Below are positions 8,617 through 17,658 of a DNA stretch of 64,000 bases, one piece after another. A model generated the notes under the pieces. The model saw only the letters and a list, made by a program, of their open reading frames with translations, was not told where the DNA came from and did no database searches. The stretch comes from Chloroflexota bacterium (GTDB lineage: Bacteria > Chloroflexota > Anaerolineae > Anaerolineales > Anaerolineaceae), in assembly GCA_021825925.1 (NCBI GenBank), contig JAKAFP010000005.1, positions 62,001 through 126,000 of the forward strand. The letters run 5' to 3'. A program made the translations under genes and the position numbers. Within the stretch, counting starts at the first letter, position 1. The number at the start of each line of letters is the position of its first letter.

Positions 8617-11148
8617 ATGGATTCTGTAATCTCGCTTCGAAATGCACGCCTGCATAACCTAAAAAATGTTAATCTCGACATTCCCAAGAATAAACTGGTT
8701 GTTTTTACCGGTCTATCTGGTTCAGGCAAATCAACCCTGGCTTTTGATATTCTCAATAAAGAGGGGCAGCGTCAATATCTTGACTCGCTTGGTTTTGTCA
8801 CCGATCAACTTACCAAGCCGCCGGTTGATAGTATCACTGGTCTTTCACCTTCGATCAGTATTGACCAACACCTCAACAATCACAGCCCGCGTTCCACAGT
8901 CGGAACAGTCACTGAGGTGTTTACTTATCTGCGTGTACTTTATGCGCGCCTGGGTCATCGCCCCTGCCCGAGCTGTGGCAGGGATGTGCCTCCTCCCACC
9001 TTTGAGTTCTCTGAAGATGAGTGGATGGATGAGAACGATGGGGGATCTGAGGGAAGCTTTCCATGCCCTCATTGTGGTGTATCAATCCCTGAAATGGGTA
9101 TGGCCAACTTCTCTTTCAATAAACCTGCTGGTGCCTGCGAACGCTGCACCGGACTTGGCGTTGTTCGCCAGGTCTTGATAGAACGCTATATTCATCTCGA
9201 CAAAAGTCTGGCACAAAATGCCGTGGATGGATGGGAAACCTTCCACATTAATTACTACCGCCAGATTCTTGAGAATTCTGGTAAATGGTTTGGATTCGTG
9301 TTTGAGTTTGACAAACCAATAAAGGAATATTCCGAGATTCAGCGGGACCTTTTGTACTATGGAACGGATAGCACACAGTTTCTTAAACACTTTCCAGGTA
9401 AAAAACCGCCTGCCACCAACAATCAGGGCCGTTACGAAGGGGTGATCACCAATTTATTGCGTCGCTATGACGAACATGCCGAAAACGAGTCTTACCGTGA
9501 GAAGTTGGACCAATATTTCGCCATTCAAACATGCCCGGAGTGCAACGGAACACGTCTGAAGGCTGAAAGTCGCAGGGTTACGGTTCTTTCGAAGACGATC
9601 ATTGACGTCGAAAAGCTGCCCCTTAACGATCTGGATGCCTGGCTAAAGAGTTTGCAGCAGCAGCTCTCAACCCAGGAGATGCTGATAGCCTCTCCCATCC
9701 TCGATGATCTGGATGCGCGCGTTGGCCGCTTGTTGGAAGTTGGGGTTGGCTATCTCACGCTTGAGCGTGCCAGTCCATCCCTTTCTGCAGGTGAAGCCCA
9801 GCGGCTCAAACTGGCATCCCTGCTCGGATCAGGTCTGACCGGTGTGCTTTACATCCTGGATGAACCAACCATTGGACTTCACCAGCGCGACACCCAACGC
9901 CTCGTTAAGGTGCTTTACCGCTTGCGAGATCTGGGGAACACCGTGTTGGTGGTGGAGCACGATCTTGAGTTGATCCGTGCCGCAGACTACGTGGTGGATA
10001 TTGGCCCAGGCGCCGGCAAGAACGGCGGACGCATCATGGCGGTTGGTACACCCCAGGAATTGATGCAAGACCCGGAATCCATCACAGGGGCTTACCTCTC
10101 GGGCAATATTACAGTCCCAGTGCCACCGCATCCTCGCCAACCCAATGGGAAAGCACTCGCCATCAGTGGTGCACGGCAGTATAACCTTCATAATATCTCG
10201 ATCAAAATACCGCTTGGCTCGCTTGTTGCCGTAACCGGGGTTTCAGGCTCGGGTAAATCTTCTTTGATTTTTGAAATTCTGGATCGGGCTGCCAGGCAGC
10301 GATTAAATCATTCACTTGAAAGTGTAGGGGAGCATGACAGCATTACCGGCTGGCAATATATAGACAAGGTCATCACCATAGATCAGGACCATATCGGGCG
10401 AATTCCCCGCTCAAATGCAGCGACTTATTCTGATACCTTCACTCCCATTCGGGAAGCGTTCGCGGCCACTGCCGAAGCAAAAGCCCGCGGATTTACACCC
10501 CGTCACTTTTCGTTCAATGTGCCCGGCGGACGCTGCGAACGGTGTGAAGGCACCGGCACCCTGACCGTAAAAATGCACTTTTTACCTGATGTTGAAGTCC
10601 GCTGCCCTGCCTGCCATGGAAAACGTTTCAAGCGCGATACATTGGCGGTGAAATATCGCGGAAAAGATATCTCGGAAGTGCTGGATATGACCATTGCAGA
10701 AGCGCTTGATCTTTTCTTCGAACTTCCGGCTGCGCGCACCCGGCTGGAAGTAATGAAAGAAGTTGGGCTTGGTTACCTGCAAATGGGGCAACCCGCCACC
10801 ACCCTTTCAGGTGGTGAGGCGCAGCGCGTTAAATTAGCCAAAGAGTTGGGCCGCAAGGCAACGGGAAACACGCTTTACTTGTTGGATGAACCGACCACCG
10901 GGCTTCATCCAGCGGACACGGCATTACTTCTGGGTTTGCTGCAAAAGCTGGTCGAAGCCGGCAACAGCGTGGTGGTTGTAGAGCATAATCTTGATCTCAT
11001 CCGTGCCGCGGATTGGGTGATTGACCTCGGCCCTGAAGGCGGCATGGCTGGCGGCAAGGTTATGGCAGTGGGTACTCCGGAACAAGTGGCACAAGTAGCC
11101 GAGTCTTTCACCGGACAGTATCTCAAACAAATGTCACATCATTCGTAA
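8617..11148 (+). CDS. UvrA2-like excinuclease ATPase lacking the UvrB-binding domain
   Basis: The protein has 843 residues, against about 940 for standard UvrA. It has two ABC ATPase halves with Walker A motifs GLSGSGKS (about residue 31) and GVSGSGKS (about 543), signatures LSAGEAQRLKL and LSGGEAQRVKL, and Walker B segments ending in DEPT. Zinc-binding Cys pairs are present (CPSC, CPHC, CERC, CERCEGTG and CPAC). The segment between RLGHRPCPSCG and the FSFNKPAGACERC motif is far shorter than in UvrA and lacks the UvrB-binding region. It is therefore closest to UvrA2/drug-resistance UvrA paralogues, which are linked to tolerance of DNA-binding compounds. Its neighbours, a tandem MerR regulator and an exporter, fit that role. 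Confidence 0.88.
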   Translation: MDSVISLRNARLHNLKNVNLDIPKNKLVVFTGLSGSGKSTLAFDILNKEGQRQYLDSLGFVTDQLTKPPVDSITGLSPSISIDQHLNNHSPRSTVGTVTEVFTYLRVLYARLGHRPCPSCGRDVPPPTFEFSEDEWMDENDGGSEGSFPCPHCGVSIPEMGMANFSFNKPAGACERCTGLGVVRQVLIERYIHLDKSLAQNAVDGWETFHINYYRQILENSGKWFGFVFEFDKPIKEYSEIQRDLLYYGTDSTQFLKHFPGKKPPATNNQGRYEGVITNLLRRYDEHAENESYREKLDQYFAIQTCPECNGTRLKAESRRVTVLSKTIIDVEKLPLNDLDAWLKSLQQQLSTQEMLIASPILDDLDARVGRLLEVGVGYLTLERASPSLSAGEAQRLKLASLLGSGLTGVLYILDEPTIGLHQRDTQRLVKVLYRLRDLGNTVLVVEHDLELIRAADYVVDIGPGAGKNGGRIMAVGTPQELMQDPESITGAYLSGNITVPVPPHPRQPNGKALAISGARQYNLHNISIKIPLGSLVAVTGVSGSGKSSLIFEILDRAARQRLNHSLESVGEHDSITGWQYIDKVITIDQDHIGRIPRSNAATYSDTFTPIREAFAATAEAKARGFTPRHFSFNVPGGRCERCEGTGTLTVKMHFLPDVEVRCPACHGKRFKRDTLAVKYRGKDISEVLDMTIAEALDLFFELPAARTRLEVMKEVGLGYLQMGQPATTLSGGEAQRVKLAKELGRKATGNTLYLLDEPTTGLHPADTALLLGLLQKLVEAGNSVVVVEHNLDLIRAADWVIDLGPEGGMAGGKVMAVGTPEQVAQVAESFTGQYLKQMSHHS

Positions 11149-11171
11149 ATTAATCGTCAGGAAATTACATC

Positions 11172-12167
11172 ATGGAAAACAACATAATTAAGGTCAAGGA
11201 TTTGACCAAAACCTATCGTGTGCCCGTCAGGGCAGATGGCCTCGGGGCATCACTAAAAAGTCTGTTTAGACCGACTTATAGTGAAGTTATCGCCGTACAG
11301 TCCATCAGTTTTGAAATCATCCAAGGTGATATGGTGGGATTGATCGGACCAAATGGAGCAGGAAAGACCACCACCCTTAAAATGCTGGCAGGGCTGTTGC
11401 ATCCCACAAGTGGGCAGGTCAGTGTTGCCGGTCATGAACCTTGGAAGCGCCAGCCTGATTACCTGAGACGCATCAGCATGGTCATGGGCAACAAGAGCCA
11501 GATGTTGTGGGATATACCGCCATTGGATTCGTTCAGGGTGCTCGCAGAAATCTACTCCGTGCCTAAAAAGGAGTTTGAGCGTAATCTTGATGAATTGGTC
11601 CAGCTTCTCGAGATGAAGGAACTGCTCACGAAACCGGTGCGCAATCTTTCGCTGGGTGAGCGTATGAAGTGTGAATTGACCGCCAGCCTGCTGCATCGTC
11701 CAGCCGTATTATTCCTTGATGAACCCACGCTTGGTCTGGACGTTTCCATGCAGTTACGCTTGCGCCGTTTTTTGGCGGATTACAACCGCAGCAGCGGAAC
11801 AACCGTGATCCTTACCAGTCACTATATGGCAGACGTGATGGCCTTATGTCCGCGTGTGATCCTCATCCATCATGGCAGAATTCTACACGATGGCGAATTG
11901 GGTACTCTCGCCCGGCAGATGATGCCCTTCAAGATCTTGCGTATCACGCTTGCCCAGGAATCCATTGCAGAGAATGGACTACCTGCTCTGCCTCATGGCG
12001 TTGAGGTAATGGAGATGGAATCCAACATCATCAGTTTGCGTGTGCCGCGTGACGAGGCGGCTGTTATTACTGCAAAATTACTCGAAACATTAAATGTCGT
12101 GGACCTGACGGTGGAGGATCCCTCCATTGAAGCAGTGATAGACCAGGTTTACAAGGAAGGTGTCTAA
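11172..12167 (+). CDS. ABC transporter ATP-binding protein (COG4586 type)
   Basis: The protein has 331 residues. Walker A is at 59-67 (GPNGAGKTT), the signature LSLGERMKCELTAS is near residue 160, Walker B with LFLDEPTLGLD is near 178, and the switch His is in LTSHYMADV. The long N-terminal stretch before Walker A and the C-terminal 80-residue tail match the COG4586 exporter ATPases. It starts 23 bases after the UvrA-like gene, and its stop overlaps the start of the first permease (TAATG). It powers the two following ABC-2-like membrane proteins. The cargo is unknown; a toxic compound is a reasonable guess from the context. Confidence 0.9.
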   Translation: MENNIIKVKDLTKTYRVPVRADGLGASLKSLFRPTYSEVIAVQSISFEIIQGDMVGLIGPNGAGKTTTLKMLAGLLHPTSGQVSVAGHEPWKRQPDYLRRISMVMGNKSQMLWDIPPLDSFRVLAEIYSVPKKEFERNLDELVQLLEMKELLTKPVRNLSLGERMKCELTASLLHRPAVLFLDEPTLGLDVSMQLRLRRFLADYNRSSGTTVILTSHYMADVMALCPRVILIHHGRILHDGELGTLARQMMPFKILRITLAQESIAENGLPALPHGVEVMEMESNIISLRVPRDEAAVITAKLLETLNVVDLTVEDPSIEAVIDQVYKEGV

Positions 12168-12973
12168 TGACAATCAACAAGGTTAGCTCACGTGGTGGCT
12201 GGGCGCTGATCCGCTCAACCTGGTTGTCATGGATGCAGTATCGCAGCTTTTTCTTCATTTTGGCTTTCGGTTGGATGATTCCGCCTCTGATCTACCTGTT
12301 GGTTTGGTCCACTGCAGCAGGGCAGGGCAGCATTTCGGGGATGACGCGCGGTGCTTTTGTAGCTTATTACCTGATCTTGATTTTGGTCAATCAGATCACT
12401 TATGCCCAAACCAACTGGACGGTGGGCGATCTCATCCGCTATGGGCAGATCAACAAGGTGTTGTTGCGGCCTATTCCACCCATATTCGATGCTCTGGCCT
12501 CCGAGTTCGCCGGCAAAGTGGTTTACCTTGTCTTTGTGGTGCCGATCCTGGTTGTCCTGAGTTTTATTCTTAAACCTGAAATGGATCTGACGCTCTTCAA
12601 CGCGCTTGCTTTTTTGCCGGCGTTGGTGCTGGCCTGGGCGCTGCGTTTTTTCTGGGGATACTGGTTGGCGCTGCTGGCGTTCTGGGCGACACGGGCAGAT
12701 GCGCTCCTGGCCTTGCAAGATTCGCTCGTGTTTCTACTGGCAGGGCAGGTTGCCCCTGTGGCGCTGCTGCCGGGTGCATTAAAGATTTTGGCAATCATTC
12801 TGCCGTTTCGCTATATGGTCGCTTTTCCAGTCGAGGTGATCACCGCGCAGCTTACAAGGCCTGAGATCTTTACGGGTTTTGCCATTCAAGCCGGATGGAC
12901 TATTGTGGCAGTGGTTTTGTATGCTGTTCTCTGGCGATTCGGATTAAAACGTTACGCTGCGGTGGGAGGTTAA
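12167..12973 (+). CDS. ABC-2-like permease (COG4587 type)
   Basis: The protein has 268 residues with six predicted membrane helices, for example around residues 24-46, 62-82, 115-140, 144-168, 180-200 and 235-255. It carries the family stretch VGDLIRYGQINKVLLRPI after the second helix. The start overlaps the ATPase stop by one base, and the next permease starts one base after its stop. This ATPase-permease-permease order is the standard COG4586-4587-3694 exporter. The two permeases probably form a heterodimeric channel in the cytoplasmic membrane. Confidence 0.87.
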   Translation: MTINKVSSRGGWALIRSTWLSWMQYRSFFFILAFGWMIPPLIYLLVWSTAAGQGSISGMTRGAFVAYYLILILVNQITYAQTNWTVGDLIRYGQINKVLLRPIPPIFDALASEFAGKVVYLVFVVPILVVLSFILKPEMDLTLFNALAFLPALVLAWALRFFWGYWLALLAFWATRADALLALQDSLVFLLAGQVAPVALLPGALKILAIILPFRYMVAFPVEVITAQLTRPEIFTGFAIQAGWTIVAVVLYAVLWRFGLKRYAAVGG

Positions 12974-12974
12974 C

Positions 12975-13766
12975 ATGAAACCATTTCGATTAATTGCCAG
13001 TTTTATGCGAGCCTCTTTTCAAGAGGATGCCGCCTACCGGACCAATTTTTTTATCAGTTTGCTCACTTCCATTTTGAACCTCGTGACCGGCGTTGTGGGT
13101 ATCGTGGTGTTATTTGGACAGATCGAATCTGTGCATGGCTGGACTCTCGCATCCACCCTGGCGGTGCTGGGTGTCTATCTGACGGTTAGCGCGGTGCGTG
13201 GACTTTTTATTGGACCGAGTTTTGATTCACTCTCAGGTATGGATGGCGAGATCTGGTCGGGTGCTTTTGATTTCACCATCCTGCGTCCGGTGAATACCCA
13301 GTTTTTCGCCAGCTTTCGCAAATGGCGTCTCTTCGCTTTGCTTGACCTGGTTCTGGGCGTTGGCGTGCTGGTCGCAGCGGTGGTCAAACTGGGGGTGGCG
13401 CTTTCCGTTTGGAAGATATTATTCTTCCTGTTCATGTTGGCGGTTGGCATGAGCATCCTGTATGCCATTCTCTTGATTTTCGCTGCTCTGATCTTCTGGA
13501 GCCCCGGGGTGTTGTTCACCTGGGTGTTTGACGGCCTCTTTCAAATGGCACGCTACCCGGCCAACATCTATCCCGGCTGGCTGCGCATGGTGCTCACCTG
13601 GATCGTGCCGGTCGGCGTGATCACGACTTTTCCGGCTCGCGCTTTGACCGATTCGATCACCCCGCTGGAGTGGGTGGTCAGCCTGCTGCTGGCGGCTGTA
13701 CTGCTCGCGGTGGCTTCGGTTCTATTCAAGGTTGGTCTGCGGAAGTATGCCAGCGCTTCGAGTTGA
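12975..13766 (+). CDS. ABC-2-like permease (COG3694 type)
   Basis: The protein has 263 residues with about six membrane helices. It carries the family landmark GEIWSGAFDFTILRPVNTQF between helices two and three and the ending FKVGLRKYASASS, which parallels the end of the preceding permease (WRFGLKRYAAVGG). A GGGAGGT site overlaps the end of the upstream gene. It is the last gene of the MerR/UvrA2/exporter group and is followed by a hairpin. It is probably the second half of the membrane channel. Confidence 0.87.
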   Translation: MKPFRLIASFMRASFQEDAAYRTNFFISLLTSILNLVTGVVGIVVLFGQIESVHGWTLASTLAVLGVYLTVSAVRGLFIGPSFDSLSGMDGEIWSGAFDFTILRPVNTQFFASFRKWRLFALLDLVLGVGVLVAAVVKLGVALSVWKILFFLFMLAVGMSILYAILLIFAALIFWSPGVLFTWVFDGLFQMARYPANIYPGWLRMVLTWIVPVGVITTFPARALTDSITPLEWVVSLLLAAVLLAVASVLFKVGLRKYASASS

Positions 13767-13791
13767 TAAAACTAGAAAAACGATTTTATAA

Positions 13792-13823
13792 ACACCGGGT
13801 ATCTTGTTTTTGATACCCGGTGT
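13792..13823 (+). terminator. Hairpin after the exporter operon
   Basis: Perfect 12-base arms (ACACCGGGTATC at 13792-13803 and GATACCCGGTGT at 13812-13823) enclose an 8-base T-rich loop. It starts 26 bases after the last permease. The T-run after it is weak. Confidence 0.7.
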
Positions 13824-13869
13824 CTGGGGTTTTCACAGATTGGGTGTGCTAAAAAGGATTTCTCAGCGT

Positions 13870-13950
13870 ACTCGCGATTGTTACGCCCCACATGTCCCCA
13901 GTTTTTCGGGGCGAGCGCTGCAAGAGGGGTTGTGGCTCTGCGTGAGAAGG
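13870..13950 (+). repeat. Dispersed intergenic repeat, copy 1
   Basis: The stretch containing ACGCCCCACATGTCCCCAGT, the following GGGGCGAGCGCTGCAAGAGG and then CTCTGCGTGA aligns with the reverse complement of about 24040-24125. Shared blocks include CGCCCCAC, TGTCCCCAGTTTTT and CTCTGCGTGA. The rest of this 340-bp spacer (13767-14106) holds the upstream hairpin and the lacI promoter. An 88-codon open frame across it has no coding support. Confidence 0.6.
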
Positions 13951-14053
13951 GTTTTGGAGAAAATGGTTTTCTTGATTAAGATTTTAATTACGATCTTGGC
14001 GACTTCCTTGGTACTCTTTGCCAGGGCAAGTGAGCAAGAGAAGAAATTGCCTA

Positions 14054-14101
14054 TTGACAATCGGTTCTGAAATCCCTATAATACCAATTGAAACGGTTCA
14101 A
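14054..14101 (+). promoter_or_regulatory. Consensus sigma-70 promoter with LacI-type operator before lacI
   Basis: TTGACA at 14054-14059, a 17-base spacer and TATAAT at 14077-14082 form a perfect consensus promoter. The near-palindrome TTGAAACGGTTCAA (14088-14101) covers the expected start point and matches the LacI/GalR operator pattern. The regulator's ATG follows at 14107, so autorepression and a very short leader are likely. Confidence 0.85.
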
Positions 14102-14106
14102 TTCCT

Positions 14107-15138
14107 ATGACAACTATTCGTGACATCGCCACTGCTGCCGGCGTCTCCATTGGGACGGTCTCCAATTATTTAAATGATCCCCAACTGGTCGCCGATGAAA
14201 CCCGTGAGAAGATCCATTCCAAAATAGTGGAATTGGAATTTCACCCCAGCGCGGCAGCGCGCAGCCTGAAAACCCGTCAAACCCGGCGCATCGGATTGGT
14301 GCCTATCATTTCACCTGAAGATTACCGCAGTACGGACCCGGGCGACAATGCTTTTCTCGAATTGCTGGCTGGTTTGAACTATATCGCCGCTGAGAATAGT
14401 TACTCTATATTGATTACCGCGGCGCCTAATTACGCCCAGGAACTTAAGACCTATGAACGTCTGATCGGTGAAGGTCAGGTGGATGGGTTGGTCCTGATGG
14501 GCATCCGTTCTCAAGACGAACGGATCGAATTTCTGGCTCAGAAAAAGATCCCATTTGTCGCCTATGGTCGCTCAGACGTCACTTGTGATTATCCTTATGT
14601 GGATGTGGACGGTGCCGCTGGTATGGAGATGGCGATCCGTTACCTCACCGGTCTGGGGCACAAGAAAATTGGATATATCACCCCGCCGAATGGATTAATG
14701 TGCACCACCCAACGTTGGGAAGGTTACATTAAAGGCATGGCTGCAAGTGGTCTTCAGATCAACAAGGATTACGTGGTCGAAGGTGATTTTAATCAGCGCG
14801 CCGGACAAATGTCCACGCACCTGCTGCTTGATTTACCAGAACCTCCCACCGCCATCATCACAGCCAATGATATTTGTGCCTTTGGCGCCATGCGGGCAGT
14901 CCAAACCAGGGGCCTGCAGGTGGGCAGGGATATCTCGGTCATTGGTTTTGACGACATCAGTCTTGCTGATCACTGGCAGCCCTCACTGACCACCATCGCA
15001 CAACCTTTTCGAAAGATCGGTTTTGCACTCATGCAATCATTACTTTCGGTGATCTCGGGTGAAAAGGTATTGCCTCAGATCATGGTGGAACCCTTGCTTG
15101 TCATCAGGCAGTCTACTGGTGAATATTTACCAGGATAA
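14107..15138 (+). CDS. LacI-family regulator of the alpha-1,6-glucan operon
   Basis: The protein has 343 residues. The N-terminal HTH (TIRDIATAAGVSIGTVSNYL) and hinge helix (HPSAAARSLKTRQT) are followed by a periplasmic-binding-protein-like sensor domain (about 60-335). Landmarks there include GLVPII, the DVDGAAGMEMAIRYL segment and ITANDICAFGAM. Members repress sugar operons and release DNA on binding a sugar. It heads an operon with a sugar ABC transporter and two glucanases, and matching operators lie before it and before the binding-protein gene. An isomalto-oligosaccharide is the likely inducer, by inference from the enzymes. Confidence 0.93.
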   Translation: MTTIRDIATAAGVSIGTVSNYLNDPQLVADETREKIHSKIVELEFHPSAAARSLKTRQTRRIGLVPIISPEDYRSTDPGDNAFLELLAGLNYIAAENSYSILITAAPNYAQELKTYERLIGEGQVDGLVLMGIRSQDERIEFLAQKKIPFVAYGRSDVTCDYPYVDVDGAAGMEMAIRYLTGLGHKKIGYITPPNGLMCTTQRWEGYIKGMAASGLQINKDYVVEGDFNQRAGQMSTHLLLDLPEPPTAIITANDICAFGAMRAVQTRGLQVGRDISVIGFDDISLADHWQPSLTTIAQPFRKIGFALMQSLLSVISGEKVLPQIMVEPLLVIRQSTGEYLPG

Positions 15139-15154
15139 AAATTTTGCGCGCAGA

Positions 15155-15184
15155 TTGAAACGTTTCAAGTCATACGCGGATAAT
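15155..15184 (+). promoter_or_regulatory. Perfect LacI-type operator and putative promoter before the binding-protein gene
   Basis: TTGAAACGTTTCAA (15155-15168) is a perfect 14-base palindrome of the LacI/GalR type. TTGAAA at its left end could be a -35 box, with GATAAT at 15179-15184 as a -10 after an 18-base spacer. Repressor binding would then block the promoter. Confidence 0.75.
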
Positions 15185-15304
15185 TGATAACACGAAAACG
15201 GAGGTAAGCAAAAGACAATAAAAAAGGTCCATCGTTGTGCAATTGGTAAGTTCATTCGATAAAAAATGGTTTAGATTTAATAGACACAAAAAGGAGAAGA
15301 AAAG

Positions 15305-16615
15305 ATGAAAGGTCGTTTGTCACTGGTTTTCCTGTCTGTTTTGATCGTCATGAGTTTATTGCTGGGCGCTTGTGCAAAAGCCACTGAAGCACCTGCTGCC
15401 ACTGAAGCACCTGCCGCTACCGTGGTTGCCACTGAAGCTGCCACCGAAGCCCCGGCTGCAGAACCCGTCACCATCAAGTATTGGCACACCATGAGTGATG
15501 CTGAATCTGCCAAATTGGATGAGGTCATTGCAGCGTTTGAAGCCGCCAATCCGGGCATCATGGTCGAAGCCACTCGTTATGCCTATGGTGATTTTAAAAC
15601 CGCGCTTTTAACTGCCATTGCAGGCGGTGATGTTCCTGATACCGCCCGTATGGATATCGCCTGGGTCTCAGAATTTGCCAGCCAGGGCGCTTTGATGCAG
15701 TTGGATGGCGCCATGCCTGATTTCGATACCATCGCTGCCTCAGTCTTCCCTGGACCTCTTGCCACCAATAAGTGGGACGGACATTACTATGGCCTTCCCC
15801 AGAACACCAACACCCAGGTACTTGTCTACAATAAGGCTTCCTTTGAAGCTGCTGGGATCGCCAATCCTCCCGCCACTATTGAAGAGTTTGTCGCTGATGC
15901 TTGCAAATTAACAGACACTGCCAAGGGAACCTACGGTTACGCCCAGGGCGGCACCTACTTCTGGGCGCCTGCTCCTCTCTTCTACGCTATGGGCGGCAAG
16001 ATCGTTGACGAGGGCATCACCACCGCCACCGGTTATGTGAACAGTGCCGAGAGTGTGGCTGCCTTCACCATGATGAAAGATCTATATGACAAGGGCTGCA
16101 TGTCTCCCAACCTGTTGGGTGGCGGCATTGCCACTGATGCAGGCCAGGGTACTGGCATCTATGCCATGATCATTGACGGTCCCTGGATGGTGGATATCTA
16201 TAAAGCCAACTATCCTGATCTTGACTACGCTTTCGCTCCGATCCCTGCCGGCGCCAACGGCACCAGCTCTGTGGTGGGTGGTGAAGATGTCGTCATCCTG
16301 GACGGATCCGCCAACAAGGAAGCTGCTCAGAAATGGGTGTCTTATCTGATGAGTGTGGATTCCCAAAAAGCACTTGCCCAGGTGGGTGTGGTACCGACCA
16401 TCGCCAGCCTGACCGGTGACGCTGATCTTCCTGCTTACTTTGGTGTCTTCATGGAACAATTGAAAACAGCCCAGGCCCGTGTTCCAAGTCCCAAATGGAG
16501 CGATATGGACACAGCCATCAACAATGCCTACCAACGTATCTTGAAAGGTGAACAGACTGCTCAAGCGGCTCTTGACCAGGCTGCCACCGAAATTGACGCT
16601 CTCCTTGCGAAATAG
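15305..16615 (+). CDS. Carbohydrate ABC transporter substrate-binding lipoprotein
   Basis: The protein has 436 residues. The type II signal peptide has lipobox LGAC with acyl-Cys C23, followed by an Ala/Thr/Glu/Pro linker (24-55) that tethers the domain to the membrane. The mature part is a MalE-type (family 1) solute-binding protein with ITIKYWHTM-like start, AFEAANPGI, ALLTAIAGGDVPD and the YYGLPQNTNTQVLVYNKASF segment. It starts behind AAGGAG, downstream of a LacI operator. It captures the sugar for the two permeases that follow. Isomalto-oligosaccharides are likely, given the GH66 and GH15 genes. Confidence 0.93.
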   Translation: MKGRLSLVFLSVLIVMSLLLGACAKATEAPAATEAPAATVVATEAATEAPAAEPVTIKYWHTMSDAESAKLDEVIAAFEAANPGIMVEATRYAYGDFKTALLTAIAGGDVPDTARMDIAWVSEFASQGALMQLDGAMPDFDTIAASVFPGPLATNKWDGHYYGLPQNTNTQVLVYNKASFEAAGIANPPATIEEFVADACKLTDTAKGTYGYAQGGTYFWAPAPLFYAMGGKIVDEGITTATGYVNSAESVAAFTMMKDLYDKGCMSPNLLGGGIATDAGQGTGIYAMIIDGPWMVDIYKANYPDLDYAFAPIPAGANGTSSVVGGEDVVILDGSANKEAAQKWVSYLMSVDSQKALAQVGVVPTIASLTGDADLPAYFGVFMEQLKTAQARVPSPKWSDMDTAINNAYQRILKGEQTAQAALDQAATEIDALLAK

Positions 16616-16632
16616 TACGGTTGGGTAATGAC

Positions 16633-16670
16633 GGAGCGGTCGGAGGTCCCTACTCCCCGCCGGCCGCTCC
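16633..16670 (+). terminator. Intra-operon hairpin between binding protein and permease
   Basis: GGAGCGGTCGG (16633-16643) pairs with CCGGCCGCTCC (16660-16670) with one wobble. There is no strong T-run. It lies between the binding-protein gene and the permeases. Such partial terminators or stabilisers usually keep binding-protein mRNA above permease mRNA. Confidence 0.6.
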
Positions 16671-16751
16671 AATATCAAAAAGGATCTTGTAACCTGGATT
16701 TTTAGGAATAGTGTAGACTGAATTTGACCGCGCCTGTTGGTACACCACTTA

Positions 16752-17657
16752 ATGGATGCTCAAATGCGAAATAATAAAGCTCGAAATCAGATCATACCTG
16801 CAATTATTTTTCTTTTACCCGGATTTGCCCTGTTGGCCGTCTTTTTTATCGGTCCGCTCCTCTATTCATTTCGCATTAGTTTTTATAACTGGAATTTCGC
16901 TCATCCTGATCGTTCTGTGTTTGTCGGGTTTGGCAACTATATCACCCAGATTAAAAGCGCTATTTTCCAACGTGCAGTTCTTAACACCGCGGTTTATACC
17001 ATCATTACCGTCGTTGTTAAAATGGCACTAGGGTTCGCCACTGCAGTGATCCTTAACCAGGCACTTCGTGGCCGCACCTTCTTCCGTGTTTCTTATTACC
17101 TGCCGGTGATCACGAGTTGGGTGATCGTCTCGCTGTTGTTCACCTATATGTTCAGTGGTATGGGGGGACTGGTCAATTTCTTTCTCAAGGATGTCCTTCA
17201 TTTGATCAGCAAGAATATCATGTGGCTCGCAGACGATGTTCTCGCACTGGTGCCAGTGGTATTGGTGGATATATGGAAAGGCGTGGGTTGGGCGGCCGTG
17301 ATCTTTTTGGCCGGTTTACAGGGCATCCCCACCGAACTGCTTGAGGCAGCCCAGGTGGATGGTGCCAACCGGTGGCAGCGCTTGACTGCCATTATGCTTC
17401 CAATGATGCATGGCACGCTCGTTTTTCTTTTGGTGGTGCTTGTACTGGGCGGTCTCAATGCCTATGTGCCCTTCCAACTGATCACACATGGTGCTCCTCA
17501 AGACCTGACCCATTCGATCCTTACTTTGATGTACCGTGCCACCTTCTCGCGCATGGATTTTGGCAGCGGCGCAGCCATCAGTTATTTGTTAACCATTTTC
17601 GTATTTATACTCAGTCTTGTGCAGTTGAAATTGCTGCGCAAACCGGCGGGAGAATAA
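16752..17657 (+). CDS. Sugar ABC transporter permease (MalF/UgpA type)
   Basis: The protein has about 302 residues and six membrane helices. The binding-protein-dependent transport EAA loop appears as ELLEAAQVDGANRWQRLTAIMLP near residue 205. The start could be the ATG at 16752 or the one at 16764; a longer reading begins at a TTG at 16737. It forms a heterodimer with the next permease, two bases downstream. No ATPase is encoded here, so a shared MsmK/UgpC-type ATPase elsewhere in the genome probably energises the system. Confidence 0.9.
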   Translation: MDAQMRNNKARNQIIPAIIFLLPGFALLAVFFIGPLLYSFRISFYNWNFAHPDRSVFVGFGNYITQIKSAIFQRAVLNTAVYTIITVVVKMALGFATAVILNQALRGRTFFRVSYYLPVITSWVIVSLLFTYMFSGMGGLVNFFLKDVLHLISKNIMWLADDVLALVPVVLVDIWKGVGWAAVIFLAGLQGIPTELLEAAQVDGANRWQRLTAIMLPMMHGTLVFLLVVLVLGGLNAYVPFQLITHGAPQDLTHSILTLMYRATFSRMDFGSGAAISYLLTIFVFILSLVQLKLLRKPAGE

Positions 17658-17658
17658 G

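Noticed and set aside
13804..14070. 88-codon open frame before lacI
   Set aside because: It starts in the loop of a terminator-like hairpin, crosses a dispersed repeat and runs into the lacI promoter region; the composition is not protein-like.
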